41,703 bases of DNA from a virus: positions 1 through 41,703 of the IMG/VR virus record IMGVR_UViG_3300044547_000338, one strand, 5' to 3'. Shown piece by piece: positions 9,701 through 17,347 of the stretch. How positions within the stretch are numbered: position 1 is the stretch's first letter; each line of letters begins with the position of its first letter. The notes below the pieces were generated by a model. The model worked only from the letters and a program-made list of their open reading frames with translations, did not search any database and was not told the DNA's origin. Made by a program: the position numbers and the translations under genes.

Positions 9701-10640
9701 GACCGTCACTGACGTTCTCGAAGCCATGCGCCGGGTAGACGGGGAAGGACACGAGGAAGACCTCGGTGTAGTCCTGACGTCACTCCTGATCGCTATCGGG
9801 AATAACACCTTCAACAAGCTGTACCTCGCTGGCTTCAAGGACTTCTTGAACGTCGCACAGGGTGGTCAGACGGTGAACCAGAACATGAGCGTCGAGGCTG
9901 CTACGGAATCCGTGGGCGCTTCGGGCGTTCGAATGCTGGCGGGCCGTGCCCTTCCACTCAGCGGTATGTTAAACAGTGTTGCCGGGGAGATCGACCCTGT
10001 CATGCGTGACGCTCGTTCCCTGTCCGAAGCAATCCTAGCGAAAATCCCGCTGTTGAGCGAGACGCTACCCGCGAAGCGTGACTTCGTTGGACGTCAGCGT
10101 ATCCGGACTGAAGGTGAGGTTGGTATCATCCAGCCATTCAAGACCTTCAAGGACCGCAGTCAAGCCGATGTTCTCGATAAGGAACTCAGCCGACTGGCCA
10201 CAGTACCCGGTTCAGACCGTATCGGCACAATGCCTGACCGGAACTTCAACGGGGAAAAGGTCACCTCAGAGGAGTATTGGCAGATTGTGGAAACACAAGG
10301 CCAGACCTTCCGCGATGAGTCCGGGATGAACATGGAAGATGCCTTAAGGGCAACCATTGAAGCTCCCGAATACTCCGAAGCACCCGACGAGAGAAAGGTC
10401 GAGATGCTTCAGGATATCATCACATGGTACCGCCGGAACGCCACGAGAGAGATGAAGAATCCGAACAGCCCTTACTACCTCCGCGACATCGCGAAGAGAA
10501 CCGGGACTGCCAAGATCACTTCGTCCTACGTGTCTGAGGGTCTGTCTCGTCCGAAAGGCTGGGACAAGATGCTCGATTCCGGTCTCGACCCCAACGACCC
10601 AGAAACTGTCGCCCTTCATCAGGCGCTATTCCCAGAGTAA
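6711..10640 (+). CDS. Internal virion protein D (T7 gp16-like ejection protein)
   Basis: At 1309 residues it is almost the size of T7 gp16 (1318) and has its map position. The N terminus, MPSITVYGPDGQEFEFPEGT, is a short ubiquitin-like segment common in this phage group. The soluble lytic transglycosylase domain that starts T7 gp16 is not recognisable. The centre and C-terminal half contain family-like blocks such as YYASGNLLSSFNTALRNLVG and several hydrophobic segments consistent with insertion in the inner membrane. A ribosome site AAAGGAA lies 7-8 bases upstream of the ATG. Confidence 0.85.
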   Translation: MPSITVYGPDGQEFEFPEGTTNAVVSAAIARHYGQTDTAVNARTSAATVVPEALESARRTAWDRFGDNLDNTFNTSWIMEGWREGYRAGAEGFVQDNNGWFRKSRSLDPGINNPAAILGDTSGVLASLMFGREKTTANADLMMDAERQRRAEFAQASEADPFWEAKNPFAHAASAFGGVIAGAALDPLSYLSAGSTILARAATQFGVASLADMMAQGSAVETGLQDKFSLSQNVISGTVGAAFNVGLDLSGRGLQKIFDGTAEKLLFPPELRPEMELAEAMYAPNLTQADFSVEAPKAPLETPKVDPATNRTSNRTSTPAENADLTSATPAEKVTVETLTNGIPTENLLKVQKRLSTLQKLIKPDLIDGIFARLKSDGSPRPDIRLGEELIAKENAAYIDWKKLDADPDLYLEWAGVIQDVYKDVYDAAGGARVSWKETAKRAKDLFGGNLFEIAKVNDDITGEGGISAKVAALSDLAEASVKDAIDTLTSMNKAMADGNSSGIEDAVKVLQRTVLIDSMAKGARSEVGRALNAMKMLDRVGFNTGTIDRIRDSLDAFGAGDMTPEQFAQMTAQLVKAHAKRGTKGFLDETRKVRELGIWDYVEYYASGNLLSSFNTALRNLVGTPLHIMFELGERFVGASLGSLRSLAFRDNPSRTVEFNEAFSYVHGLTSSMQHAFGLAMQAFADGRMPTGAVGSVGEVGNLQAPFKMTPERRARWADKPFTMQTWGEVLGWAVYSPIRTLGFRPSIAADTFFRQIAFQAQLNALSVREANYRAKMAPFKDRQKVFKETLDAIRQEPTADAIKAAKALYGKDGSIDIKAFDEAAATISRIDLEKMAQEHALMMTFTNPGKKGGAIETAQKFLTHFRLVKILALPFFLTPTRLLQSSFVERSPLALALSDRSKGGLSNMFKAIQGEAETVRSAIGGGAAEGDLALSRLFVSMGVMFALSQMWSEGNIVGKRTPEEERDGVKSYSVKLPNGTWLQFSSMSPFAEMAGTVTDVLEAMRRVDGEGHEEDLGVVLTSLLIAIGNNTFNKLYLAGFKDFLNVAQGGQTVNQNMSVEAATESVGASGVRMLAGRALPLSGMLNSVAGEIDPVMRDARSLSEAILAKIPLLSETLPAKRDFVGRQRIRTEGEVGIIQPFKTFKDRSQADVLDKELSRLATVPGSDRIGTMPDRNFNGEKVTSEEYWQIVETQGQTFRDESGMNMEDALRATIEAPEYSEAPDERKVEMLQDIITWYRRNATREMKNPNSPYYLRDIAKRTGTAKITSSYVSEGLSRPKGWDKMLDSGLDPNDPETVALHQALFPE

Positions 10641-10646
10641 TAAACA

Positions 10647-12992
10647 ATGACAATCAGACACCGCGTGGAATACCTCGCTGCAAGTGGGCAGAGGGACTTC
10701 AACGTACCTATGCCTTACCTGTCGGCGGACCACATCAAGGTGTCCGTCAGTTCTATTCCCGCTGGGTTCGTCTGGGTAAATCCCAGTGTAATCCGCTTGG
10801 ACTTCCCGGCTGCCCAAGGGGCTGCTGTGATCATCCAACGGCAAACTCCGTTATCGCCTCTGGTTGAATTTCAACCGGGGGCGGTACTCACTGAGACCGA
10901 TCTAAACATCGCTACCCGGCAATCACTCTATGTGATGCAGGAAGCGCAGGAATCCCTCGGTGAACTCATCACCGACGCTAAGGTGAGACTGGGGGCAAAC
11001 CTCGGGATCGTAACGGACCCTGAGGATGTTCTGGATGAGCTTACCCAGCTTGCCCTTCAGAACAACCTCCTCCTCACCTTCCAGACTAAGATCGCAGAGA
11101 TCGAGCAGAACGCCCAGTCGATCATCGCTCAGTCTATTCAGGTAGGTAATCTGGGCTCAGTCCAGAGCTTGCTGCAGGCCCAAGTGTCCTCAGCTGAAAC
11201 CAGCATCGCCAACATCATCACCGAGGTCGACTCTCTAGTCGGCGTGGTTGACGGTCTGGTCGACATTGGTGGTGGTGGCGGTATCGCTACCCTGATCGCC
11301 AACGAGTCAGCCCAGCGGGTTGCCGGGGATACTGCCTTAGCTACCACGCTGTCCCTTATTGGGGCTGTCTCTGGTGACAATCTGTCCTTCATTCTAGATC
11401 AGAACAAGGTACGGGTCTCCTCTACTGAAAGCCTCGCCCAACGCCTGACCGCAATCTCAGCCTCAGAAGCTGACGGTCGGGCTCTTGCCCTGTCCCAGAT
11501 CACTGCAGTCAGTACCACCCTGTCGAACGAAGTCACTCGAATTGAAGGCGTCATCGCCTCCAGCTCTCTCGGCGACCGTAACGCCGCACAGGCCCTCGTA
11601 ACCGCAGAAACCAATGCACGAACCGCAGCTATCACAGCTGAGTCCAATGCACGCCTCACGCTTGCCTCGCGGGTATCAACCGCTGAAGCTAGTCTAGCCA
11701 GTGAAGTCCTCACCCGGGCAGCCGCAGATACCGTTCTGACCCAGACGTTGAGCCTGATGGGTGCATCGGTAAATGGGAACACAGCCTTCCAGTTCGATCT
11801 AGCCAAGGTCCTAGTAGCCCCCGGAGAATCCCTCGGTACCCGGCTGTCTAGCATCTCGGTCGCCCAGTCGAACAACGCTGCTGCGATTATCAATGAGTCC
11901 AACGCTCGGGCCACTGCGATTGCCTCCGAGGCTTCACAGCGGGCATCCTTGGCGTCAACCGTCGGTACCCTCAGCGGTACAGTGCAGACTGAAATCTCCA
12001 CCAGAACAGGCCTAACTGACTCCCTCACGACTTCAATGACCCTTCTGGGTGCGAGGTCAGGGGACGGGACAGCGTTCGACTTGAACCTGAATACCGTTCG
12101 GGTATCCCCCACGGAATCCCTATCGACACGTCTGTCTGGCATCACGGCGAGTATCAACAACGCCAACGCTGCGATTGCCAATGAGATTATCGCCCGGGCC
12201 AACGGGGATGGTACTCTGGCTCAATCCTTGAGCACGATCCAGACTACCCTCAATGGGAACACTGCGTCCATTACCTCCATTCAGTCGGTTGTCAACGGCC
12301 TGAATGCCAAGGTGGGTGTGTCGTTGAACGTCAACGGGCACATCACCGGGTGGGTAGCCAATAACAACGGCTCTCAGGGTACATTCAGGATTCTAGCGGA
12401 CGTGTTCGCAATCGTGGACCCCGGTAACGGGCAACCCTTCGTACCCTTCGAGGTATCCGACGGTGTAGTCCGTGCGCCAAACCTTCTGGTAGGCAATCTG
12501 ATCGCAGGCTCTGTGACGACCACAAGCCTCACTGGGAATGCCGTCAGCGACTTCCAGTACGCCGAACCCGGCGGAGCGTCTTCAGTCGGTACAAGCTGGC
12601 AAACCTACGCCTCAGTCACAATGAATCCCTCGGTTGCCCGTGGGTTCTACAAGGCTGACTGGTCCATGGGCTATCAGCTGTTCACCAACAGCCAAGCCGA
12701 AGGTGACTCCATCGAAGTCCGTATCCGGGTCAATGGAAACGTTGTCTATCAAGCCAAGGCTGGAGGCAGTCCCCCGGCGGTTTCAGCCGTGGTCTACCAA
12801 GGTGGTACCCCGTGGATTGGCGTCGACGAGATCATCGTCCCCGGCGTGGCTGCATCCTCAGCATCAGGCTTCGACATCATCCCGGTCACCGCGACTGGCA
12901 CACAAACAATCACCCTCGAGTTTCGGATGGGTGTCGGTATCTCGGGAACGATTACCGACCCTCGCTTAGCCGTGGCTCACTTCAAAGCATAA
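10647..12992 (+). CDS. Tail fibre protein with T7 gp17-type N terminus and gpJ-like C-terminal part
   Basis: Residues 1-105 are the T7 tail fibre N-terminal domain (Pfam Phage_T7_tail), which anchors to the tail: RHRVEYLAASGQRDFNVPMPYL, IQRQTPL, ATRQSLYVMQEAQE. Residues ~130-540 are a coiled-coil rod with three diverged repeats (LSLIGAVSG.., LSLMGASVNG.., MTLLGARSGD.., each leading to ESL..RL..I). Residues ~552-630 (NAKVGVSLNVNGHITGW, then ILADVFAIVD and VSDGVVRAPNLLVGN) resemble the C-terminal region of lambda-type gpJ (DUF1983). A beta-rich tip of about 150 residues follows. It is a mosaic of two fibre lineages. Confidence 0.88.
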   Translation: MTIRHRVEYLAASGQRDFNVPMPYLSADHIKVSVSSIPAGFVWVNPSVIRLDFPAAQGAAVIIQRQTPLSPLVEFQPGAVLTETDLNIATRQSLYVMQEAQESLGELITDAKVRLGANLGIVTDPEDVLDELTQLALQNNLLLTFQTKIAEIEQNAQSIIAQSIQVGNLGSVQSLLQAQVSSAETSIANIITEVDSLVGVVDGLVDIGGGGGIATLIANESAQRVAGDTALATTLSLIGAVSGDNLSFILDQNKVRVSSTESLAQRLTAISASEADGRALALSQITAVSTTLSNEVTRIEGVIASSSLGDRNAAQALVTAETNARTAAITAESNARLTLASRVSTAEASLASEVLTRAAADTVLTQTLSLMGASVNGNTAFQFDLAKVLVAPGESLGTRLSSISVAQSNNAAAIINESNARATAIASEASQRASLASTVGTLSGTVQTEISTRTGLTDSLTTSMTLLGARSGDGTAFDLNLNTVRVSPTESLSTRLSGITASINNANAAIANEIIARANGDGTLAQSLSTIQTTLNGNTASITSIQSVVNGLNAKVGVSLNVNGHITGWVANNNGSQGTFRILADVFAIVDPGNGQPFVPFEVSDGVVRAPNLLVGNLIAGSVTTTSLTGNAVSDFQYAEPGGASSVGTSWQTYASVTMNPSVARGFYKADWSMGYQLFTNSQAEGDSIEVRIRVNGNVVYQAKAGGSPPAVSAVVYQGGTPWIGVDEIIVPGVAASSASGFDIIPVTATGTQTITLEFRMGVGISGTITDPRLAVAHFKA

Positions 12993-13002
12993 GGAAGACA
13001 CC

Positions 13003-13200
13003 ATGAACAACCCTTCAGCAACTGACCAGCTCAAGTCCCTTAGTGACAGCCTCACCAAGGTACTGGTCGAGAGAGCACGTCTGAAGGACGCTCTGGAACA
13101 GAACACCCGGCAGATGGAAAGTCTGTCGGCTGCTCTGCAAGGCGTCGAGCTCGCAACCAAATCGTTCGAAGAATTAACCCGAGAGCAACCAGAGGAATAA
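13003..13200 (+). CDS. Small coiled-coil protein between the two fibre genes
   Basis: This 65-residue protein is almost entirely helical with a heptad-like pattern (LKSLSDSLTKVLVERARLKDALEQ). A good ribosome site AAGGAAG lies 7 bases before the ATG. It sits 10 bases after the first fibre and 3 bases before the second, so it is co-translated with them. I do not recognise a family; a fibre assembly or trimerisation helper is a possibility by position only. Confidence 0.7.
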   Translation: MNNPSATDQLKSLSDSLTKVLVERARLKDALEQNTRQMESLSAALQGVELATKSFEELTREQPEE

Positions 13201-13203
13201 CCC

Positions 13204-15633
13204 ATGGACGCCTTACTGGCCCAACAGATCACCGATCTAGTCGGTTACTGGCGCGAGCGCGAGGCCCAGTTCAAGGCGTGGCTCGGCGGTACCGCTACAG
13301 GCGGTCCCAACAACGATGGCAGATATCCACTCTCTGACGCTGAAGGTGTCGAGAGCTTGGTAGACTGCCCAGCAAAACTAGCGGCAACTGTCGGTGGTCC
13401 TGCGGCTCTGTCCGAGGCTGCCAAGGTTGCCGCCCTTGCGGCTGCCACTCAGGCTACCAACGCTGCCTCACAGGCTGCAGCTGACAAGAACACCACGAAT
13501 TCAAACGTACTCGCTATCACCGACTTGAAGAACCTCGTGCTCGCCTACCGCGACCGGGTGCTTCAGGCGGAATCCTATGTGGAAGCAGATCGCGCCGCCG
13601 TAGAGGCTGATCGGATCGCTACCCAGTCTGCATCATCCTCAGCTGCCCAAGCTGCTCTCGATGCGGATGCCGATAGGATTGCAGCGGATACGGCAAGGGT
13701 CGATGCCCAGACTGCCCGCAATCAGGCGCAGACTGCGTTGGCTGCCTGTCAAGCTATTCAGGCTGCAATCAACCCTTCAGCATACGCCCCGGCTTCTCAC
13801 ACTCACACCATCGCCAATGTGACTGGTCTACAGACCGCACTGGATGGTAAGTCGAACACCGGACACACCCATGTCATCAACGACGTGACTGGCCTGCAGA
13901 CGGCACTAGATGGGAAGACCAACACCGGACACACCCATACGATAGCCAATGTAACCGGGTTACAGACGGCACTAGATGGCAAGTCAAACACGGGACACAC
14001 CCATGTCATCAACGACGTGACGGGTCTGCAGACTGCCTTGAATGCCAAGCTGGGCACCACTGGGTTCACTTGGTCTGCCCTCCCCGGCAAACCCTCGACG
14101 TTCGCTCCATCGGCCCACACTCATGTGATCAGTGAAGTGACTGGTCTACAGACTGCGTTGGATGGGAAGCTCAACACGAGCGGTACTGCAGCTAACTCTA
14201 CTCTCTTAGCGAACGTGGCGGCATCGAGTTACCTACGTAGTGATACCTACCAATCAATCACTGGGAGGAAAGACTTCTCGTTCTCCCTAGCCGGATCAAT
14301 AGGAAACGCTGGTGGAAACCTGAGTCCTCTTGAGGTTATCAACACAGCAGGCGGCCCTGCCTTCCTGACGTTCCACCGCTCGGGAAACTTCGCGACTTAC
14401 CTAGGACTCGACACGGACTCCCGCCTGAAAATCGGTGGTTGGTCTAATGGAACTACGGTCCACAACATCTGGCATAACGGGAATATCCCGACAGATTCGT
14501 GGCAATCTTCCACTGACGGACAACTTCGGTTCCTATTCTCAGCCAACAGTCGGACCTTCTTCCGTTCTGGTAACGGGACCTTCGAGTTCCGGGATACTGC
14601 CGACGCTTGGCGGGTTATCCATGATGGTGACGGGACATATCTAAAAGGTGCTTCGTATATCCATGGTAACGACGGCGTCCAACGGATCGTACTCAACGGT
14701 GGTAACGGATATATCACGTCATCGTGGCAGAATCATGCCGCAGGGACCGGGATGTACTCCGAGGCTACTGGTCATTATTTCTACCCGAACGGTAACTCTG
14801 CTGGTTCTGAATGGTACCTAAGGAGTGGATCAACTGCTGGGGGTATCGCCCGTCTTTGGTTCGAAAGAGGGGATGGAGGAGGGATCCTTGGTTCTATCTC
14901 TATGCAAAACAACGGTAACGACATCGGTTTCCTACATAAGGCGGGTAACTGGCGGGCGTTGTTCTACAGTAACGGTCAGGGATATCTGTTCACTGACGCT
15001 GGTGTAAGTCGAGAGATTCTGACGAACGGAGGTATTCCGATTGGGGCGTGGTTAAAGAGTGTCGATGCGTTAGATCGTTTGTATTTCGAATCAGGCGGTG
15101 CAAGTTTTTATAAGTCAGGGAACTACCACGAGTTCAGACACTCTGACGATAACTGGTACGCTAGGTTCACCAGAGACGGTCTCCACATCCGTTCATGGGG
15201 CTACGACGGTAACGCGAACATCAGGTTCTATGAGGGAACTGGGAGTTCGATGACTTGGGAACTGGGTGTCATCTATGACGGGACCAACGACTTCGGAGTA
15301 TGGAATACATCTCTAGGTCAAACCTTCCGTGTCAATAGAGACACCGGGAAGATGGACTTCAACACCTATCAAGGTCACTTGTTTAACTTCCAGACCAGAG
15401 ATGGTTTGCTTCGAATGGGCGCGGAGAACACCGCGTACTGTCACTTCTACACTGACAGAAACCAGTTCTACTTCAACAAGCGGATCGAGATCGACGGGCA
15501 ATCATCGCGGTACCAAGCTGGTGCCATCCCGAACCACGAAGACGTCAACAACCAATCCGCAGTTATCCGCGTTAGAACCTCAGCTCCAGCCGCAGGTGAC
15601 GGCGCGAATGGCGACATCTGGCTAGTCTACTAA
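13204..15633 (+). CDS. Second tail fibre / receptor-binding protein with HTH-type 22-residue repeats
   Basis: This 809-residue protein starts with a short helical head, then an Ala-rich coiled coil (~60-195). Residues 199-326 hold five copies of a 22-residue repeat HTHxIxxVTGLQTALDGK, typical of phage distal fibres, with alternating versions (TIAN and VIND). The rest is a beta-rich shaft of aromatic and Gly-rich repeats (NIWHNGN, DSWQSS, RFLFS..RTFFRSGNGTFEFRD) likely forming a trimeric beta helix, ending NGDIWLVY. No peptidase or chaperone domain is visible at the C terminus. It is preceded by AGAGGAA. Confidence 0.88.
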   Translation: MDALLAQQITDLVGYWREREAQFKAWLGGTATGGPNNDGRYPLSDAEGVESLVDCPAKLAATVGGPAALSEAAKVAALAAATQATNAASQAAADKNTTNSNVLAITDLKNLVLAYRDRVLQAESYVEADRAAVEADRIATQSASSSAAQAALDADADRIAADTARVDAQTARNQAQTALAACQAIQAAINPSAYAPASHTHTIANVTGLQTALDGKSNTGHTHVINDVTGLQTALDGKTNTGHTHTIANVTGLQTALDGKSNTGHTHVINDVTGLQTALNAKLGTTGFTWSALPGKPSTFAPSAHTHVISEVTGLQTALDGKLNTSGTAANSTLLANVAASSYLRSDTYQSITGRKDFSFSLAGSIGNAGGNLSPLEVINTAGGPAFLTFHRSGNFATYLGLDTDSRLKIGGWSNGTTVHNIWHNGNIPTDSWQSSTDGQLRFLFSANSRTFFRSGNGTFEFRDTADAWRVIHDGDGTYLKGASYIHGNDGVQRIVLNGGNGYITSSWQNHAAGTGMYSEATGHYFYPNGNSAGSEWYLRSGSTAGGIARLWFERGDGGGILGSISMQNNGNDIGFLHKAGNWRALFYSNGQGYLFTDAGVSREILTNGGIPIGAWLKSVDALDRLYFESGGASFYKSGNYHEFRHSDDNWYARFTRDGLHIRSWGYDGNANIRFYEGTGSSMTWELGVIYDGTNDFGVWNTSLGQTFRVNRDTGKMDFNTYQGHLFNFQTRDGLLRMGAENTAYCHFYTDRNQFYFNKRIEIDGQSSRYQAGAIPNHEDVNNQSAVIRVRTSAPAAGDGANGDIWLVY
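13798..14181 (+). repeat. 66-bp in-frame tandem repeats in fibre gene
   Basis: Units at 13798-13863, 13864-13929, 13930-13995 and 13996-14061 are consecutive; a fifth (14116-14181) follows an 18-codon spacer. Units alternate between HTHTIANVTGLQ and HTHVINDVTGLQ, so the first four look like a duplicated 132-bp pair. They can change fibre length by slipped recombination. Confidence 0.9.
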
Positions 15634-16079
15634 TGCCCATGAATGTAAGGCACGCTGGTGCCATCAGAACCATCCGGTCCCTGCATGTTCGTCATGCGGG
15701 GGCCATCCGGTTTGTCCGGGAAGCTTGGGTCAAGCACGGCGGCACATGGCGTCGGTTCTTCGCTGCTCTGTCCATTGCTATGACCAACCCGGTCCGCAGT
15801 CAGTCAGTCACTGGGACCTCCACCACGGAGACCGCAGGAGCCATCACGATCACCGGGGGAACCGGGCCGTACACCTACCAGTGGACTTGGTCTTCGCAGG
15901 GGGACGGCTCGGTGGCTTACAGCAGTGTATCCGCAGCAAACCCTACGATCACCCTCAGCGTGCCTATCGCGCCTGCCTTCGACTCCTTCATCCTAACATG
16001 TACAGTAACCGATACAGCAACCGGGGCTCAGGCCTCAGGTACCATAACGGTTGACGTCGACTTTAACCCTCCTTTCTAA
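15633..16079 (+). CDS. Ig/PKD-like virion-associated protein with VRHAGAIR repeats
   Basis: This 148-residue protein overlaps the fibre stop by one base (TAATG). The N terminus repeats a basic motif: NVRHAGAIRTIR, HVRHAGAIRFVR, WVKHGGTWRRFF. Residues ~50-148 have a beta-sandwich pattern, GAITITGGTGPYTYQWTW..SVAYSSVSAANPTITLSVP..FILTCTVTDTATGAQASGTITVDV, as in PKD/Ig-like domains that decorate virions. An alternative start is the ATG two codons in. A role in receptor or carbohydrate binding is inferred from position next to the fibres. Confidence 0.7.
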   Translation: MPMNVRHAGAIRTIRSLHVRHAGAIRFVREAWVKHGGTWRRFFAALSIAMTNPVRSQSVTGTSTTETAGAITITGGTGPYTYQWTWSSQGDGSVAYSSVSAANPTITLSVPIAPAFDSFILTCTVTDTATGAQASGTITVDVDFNPPF

Positions 16080-16094
16080 TCATAGGAAATCCCA

Positions 16095-16343
16095 ATGAAA
16101 TCCGAAGTAACCCTTAGAGAAGCCTTCGAGGCAATCCTCGGTAAACTCGACGACATCCGCAGCATTGCTCAGGAATGTCACGAGGAGCTGAAGGATGACC
16201 CGCTGATCAACACCCTGATCGCATTCCAGTCCCTAGTTGGTCTGGCCCAGCCTGACACAGGTATGGGCACCTACATCTCAAGCCAGCCGATCAAGGCTGC
16301 AATCCAACAGCTCGAAGCCAGAGCAGGTCACGGGGTAGTCTAA
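16095..16343 (+). CDS. Small hypothetical protein upstream of holin candidate
   Basis: This 82-residue protein, MKSEVTLREAFEAILGKLDDIRS.., is probably helical and acidic in its first half. AGGAAAT before the ATG is a plausible ribosome site. Its stop overlaps the start of the next gene (TAATG). I do not recognise a family; its place between fibre and holin/terminase genes suggests late expression. Confidence 0.65.
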   Translation: MKSEVTLREAFEAILGKLDDIRSIAQECHEELKDDPLINTLIAFQSLVGLAQPDTGMGTYISSQPIKAAIQQLEARAGHGVV

Positions 16344-16576
16344 TGTCAGAGAAGCAAAGCCCTATCCAATCTGTGGATACCCGCTTGGGTCGCCTAGAGG
16401 GGCAGCTTGAAACCTTGGTGAGCCACTTAGGTCGCCTTGTCGATAACATCGAAGAGCGGGTAGACGTCGTAGAAGACCGCGTCAACTCCATTTACCGTCA
16501 CGTTTATGTCCAATATGGTACTTTAGCGGTCTCCGCTGCGGTGGCTGCTTTGATCATCGAGAAGGTGTTCGGATGA
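16343..16576 (+). CDS. Putative holin: coiled coil plus C-terminal membrane segment
   Basis: This 77-residue protein has an N-terminal heptad-rich helix (RLGRLEGQLETLVSHLGRLV..ERVDVVEDRVNS) and one C-terminal membrane segment, LAVSAAVAALIIEKV (about residues 59-75). That layout resembles XhlA-like and other small phage lysis membrane proteins. It sits where T7 gene 17.5 (holin) lies, just before the small terminase, and overlaps it by four bases. A second membrane protein at 35331 next to the spanins is the competing holin candidate. Confidence 0.6.
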   Translation: MSEKQSPIQSVDTRLGRLEGQLETLVSHLGRLVDNIEERVDVVEDRVNSIYRHVYVQYGTLAVSAAVAALIIEKVFG

Positions 16577-16830
16577 GCGGTCGCGCACTAGAATCCGAGC
16601 TGGAGGTCATCCACGGATTGGTCGCGGAAATCCTGTCGAACGAGCTGAAAGCAGCCAAGACGGCGGAAGACCCGATCAATCCTCAGCTTCTCGAGAAGGC
16701 CATGAAGTTCCTCTCGATGAACGGTGTGACGGCTCCAGCCTCATCCAAGCGTGTCTCAGGCCTAGCCGAGCAGCTTGCCTCTCTCAACCTAGAAGATGAC
16801 GAAGACGCATTCCAGTCAGCGCATCACTAA
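16573..16830 (+). CDS. Small terminase subunit (T7 gp18-like)
   Basis: This 85-residue protein matches T7 gp18 (89 residues) in size, position and pattern: an N-terminal helix, then NPQLLEKAMKFLSMNGV..AS..RVSGLAEQLASL (T7: SPQLYNAINKLLDRHKF then LGGLAGAL). It would form a ring that recognises concatemeric DNA and hands it to the large terminase. The start ATG overlaps the holin candidate's stop (ATGA). Confidence 0.82.
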   Translation: MSGRALESELEVIHGLVAEILSNELKAAKTAEDPINPQLLEKAMKFLSMNGVTAPASSKRVSGLAEQLASLNLEDDEDAFQSAHH

Positions 16831-16839
16831 GGAAATCAA

Positions 16840-17238
16840 ATGCAGTTAACTAACGGTTCCTCACTTATCGGCGACGTTGGGGTTCAATACCGAAACAACC
16901 ATCTCGGTGCCGCCTCCGTCCACCACATCGTCGCTGCAGCTACCGCCAACCCGTCTAACGTCAAGAACTCCGCTGGACGTCTGGTTGGTTACGACCTGTC
17001 AAATATCACAGCCGCTTGGCGGTATGTGAAGCTACACAACACCACCTCAGCTCCTACGCCGGGTGTGGGCGTCGTGATGACCATCGGTATCCCACCCAAC
17101 GGTAAGGCCGTAGGTAATCTAGATGGCGGGATTGGCTTCTCCACAGGGATCGGTCGAACCGTCGTAACTGGCGCTGCTGACGCGGACGCCACGGCGACGG
17201 CAGTGAACGACGTGGTCGGCGACCTGTTCTTCGCCTAA
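16840..17238 (+). CDS. Conserved phage structural protein (decoration-like)
   Basis: This 132-residue, beta-rich protein carries a pattern common in phage structural proteins: NVKNSAGRLVGYDLSN..AAWRYVKLHNTTSAPTPG, MTIGIPPNGKA.GNLDGGIGFSTGIGRTVVTGAADADATA. AAGGAAAT precedes the ATG. It lies between small and large terminase, where T7 has spanin genes 18.5/18.7; here the spanins are elsewhere (35548-36185). A virion decoration role is inferred. Confidence 0.65.
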   Translation: MQLTNGSSLIGDVGVQYRNNHLGAASVHHIVAAATANPSNVKNSAGRLVGYDLSNITAAWRYVKLHNTTSAPTPGVGVVMTIGIPPNGKAVGNLDGGIGFSTGIGRTVVTGAADADATATAVNDVVGDLFFA

Positions 17239-17245
17239 TAATCAC

Positions 17246-17308
17246 CACAGAGGGGTTTTCAGGGTTTCCGAGGTAATCCCTCAGGCCATCCCCAGAAACC
17301 CCTCTGTG
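17246..17308 (+). promoter_or_regulatory. Long stem-loop upstream of large terminase
   Basis: A perfect 13-bp inverted repeat, CACAGAGGGGTTT (17246-17258) and AAACCCCTCTGTG (17296-17308), encloses 37 nt that include GAGG and CCTC. There is no T run, so it does not look like a simple intrinsic terminator. It lies 39 nt before the terminase start and could be a processing site or limit terminase expression. Confidence 0.7.
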
Positions 17309-17347
17309 ACTCTCTCTGAGCCCTACAGGGCTATCCTAAGGAATCCA

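Noticed and set aside
12608-12616. AGTCACAAT match in a fibre gene as a phage promoter
   Set aside because: Similarity ends after nine bases and it lies within coding sequence without a downstream gene start.
17306-17347. GTG start for the large terminase
   Set aside because: The GTG lies in the 3' arm of the 13-bp stem and has no ribosome site; ATG 17348 has AAGGA at good spacing.
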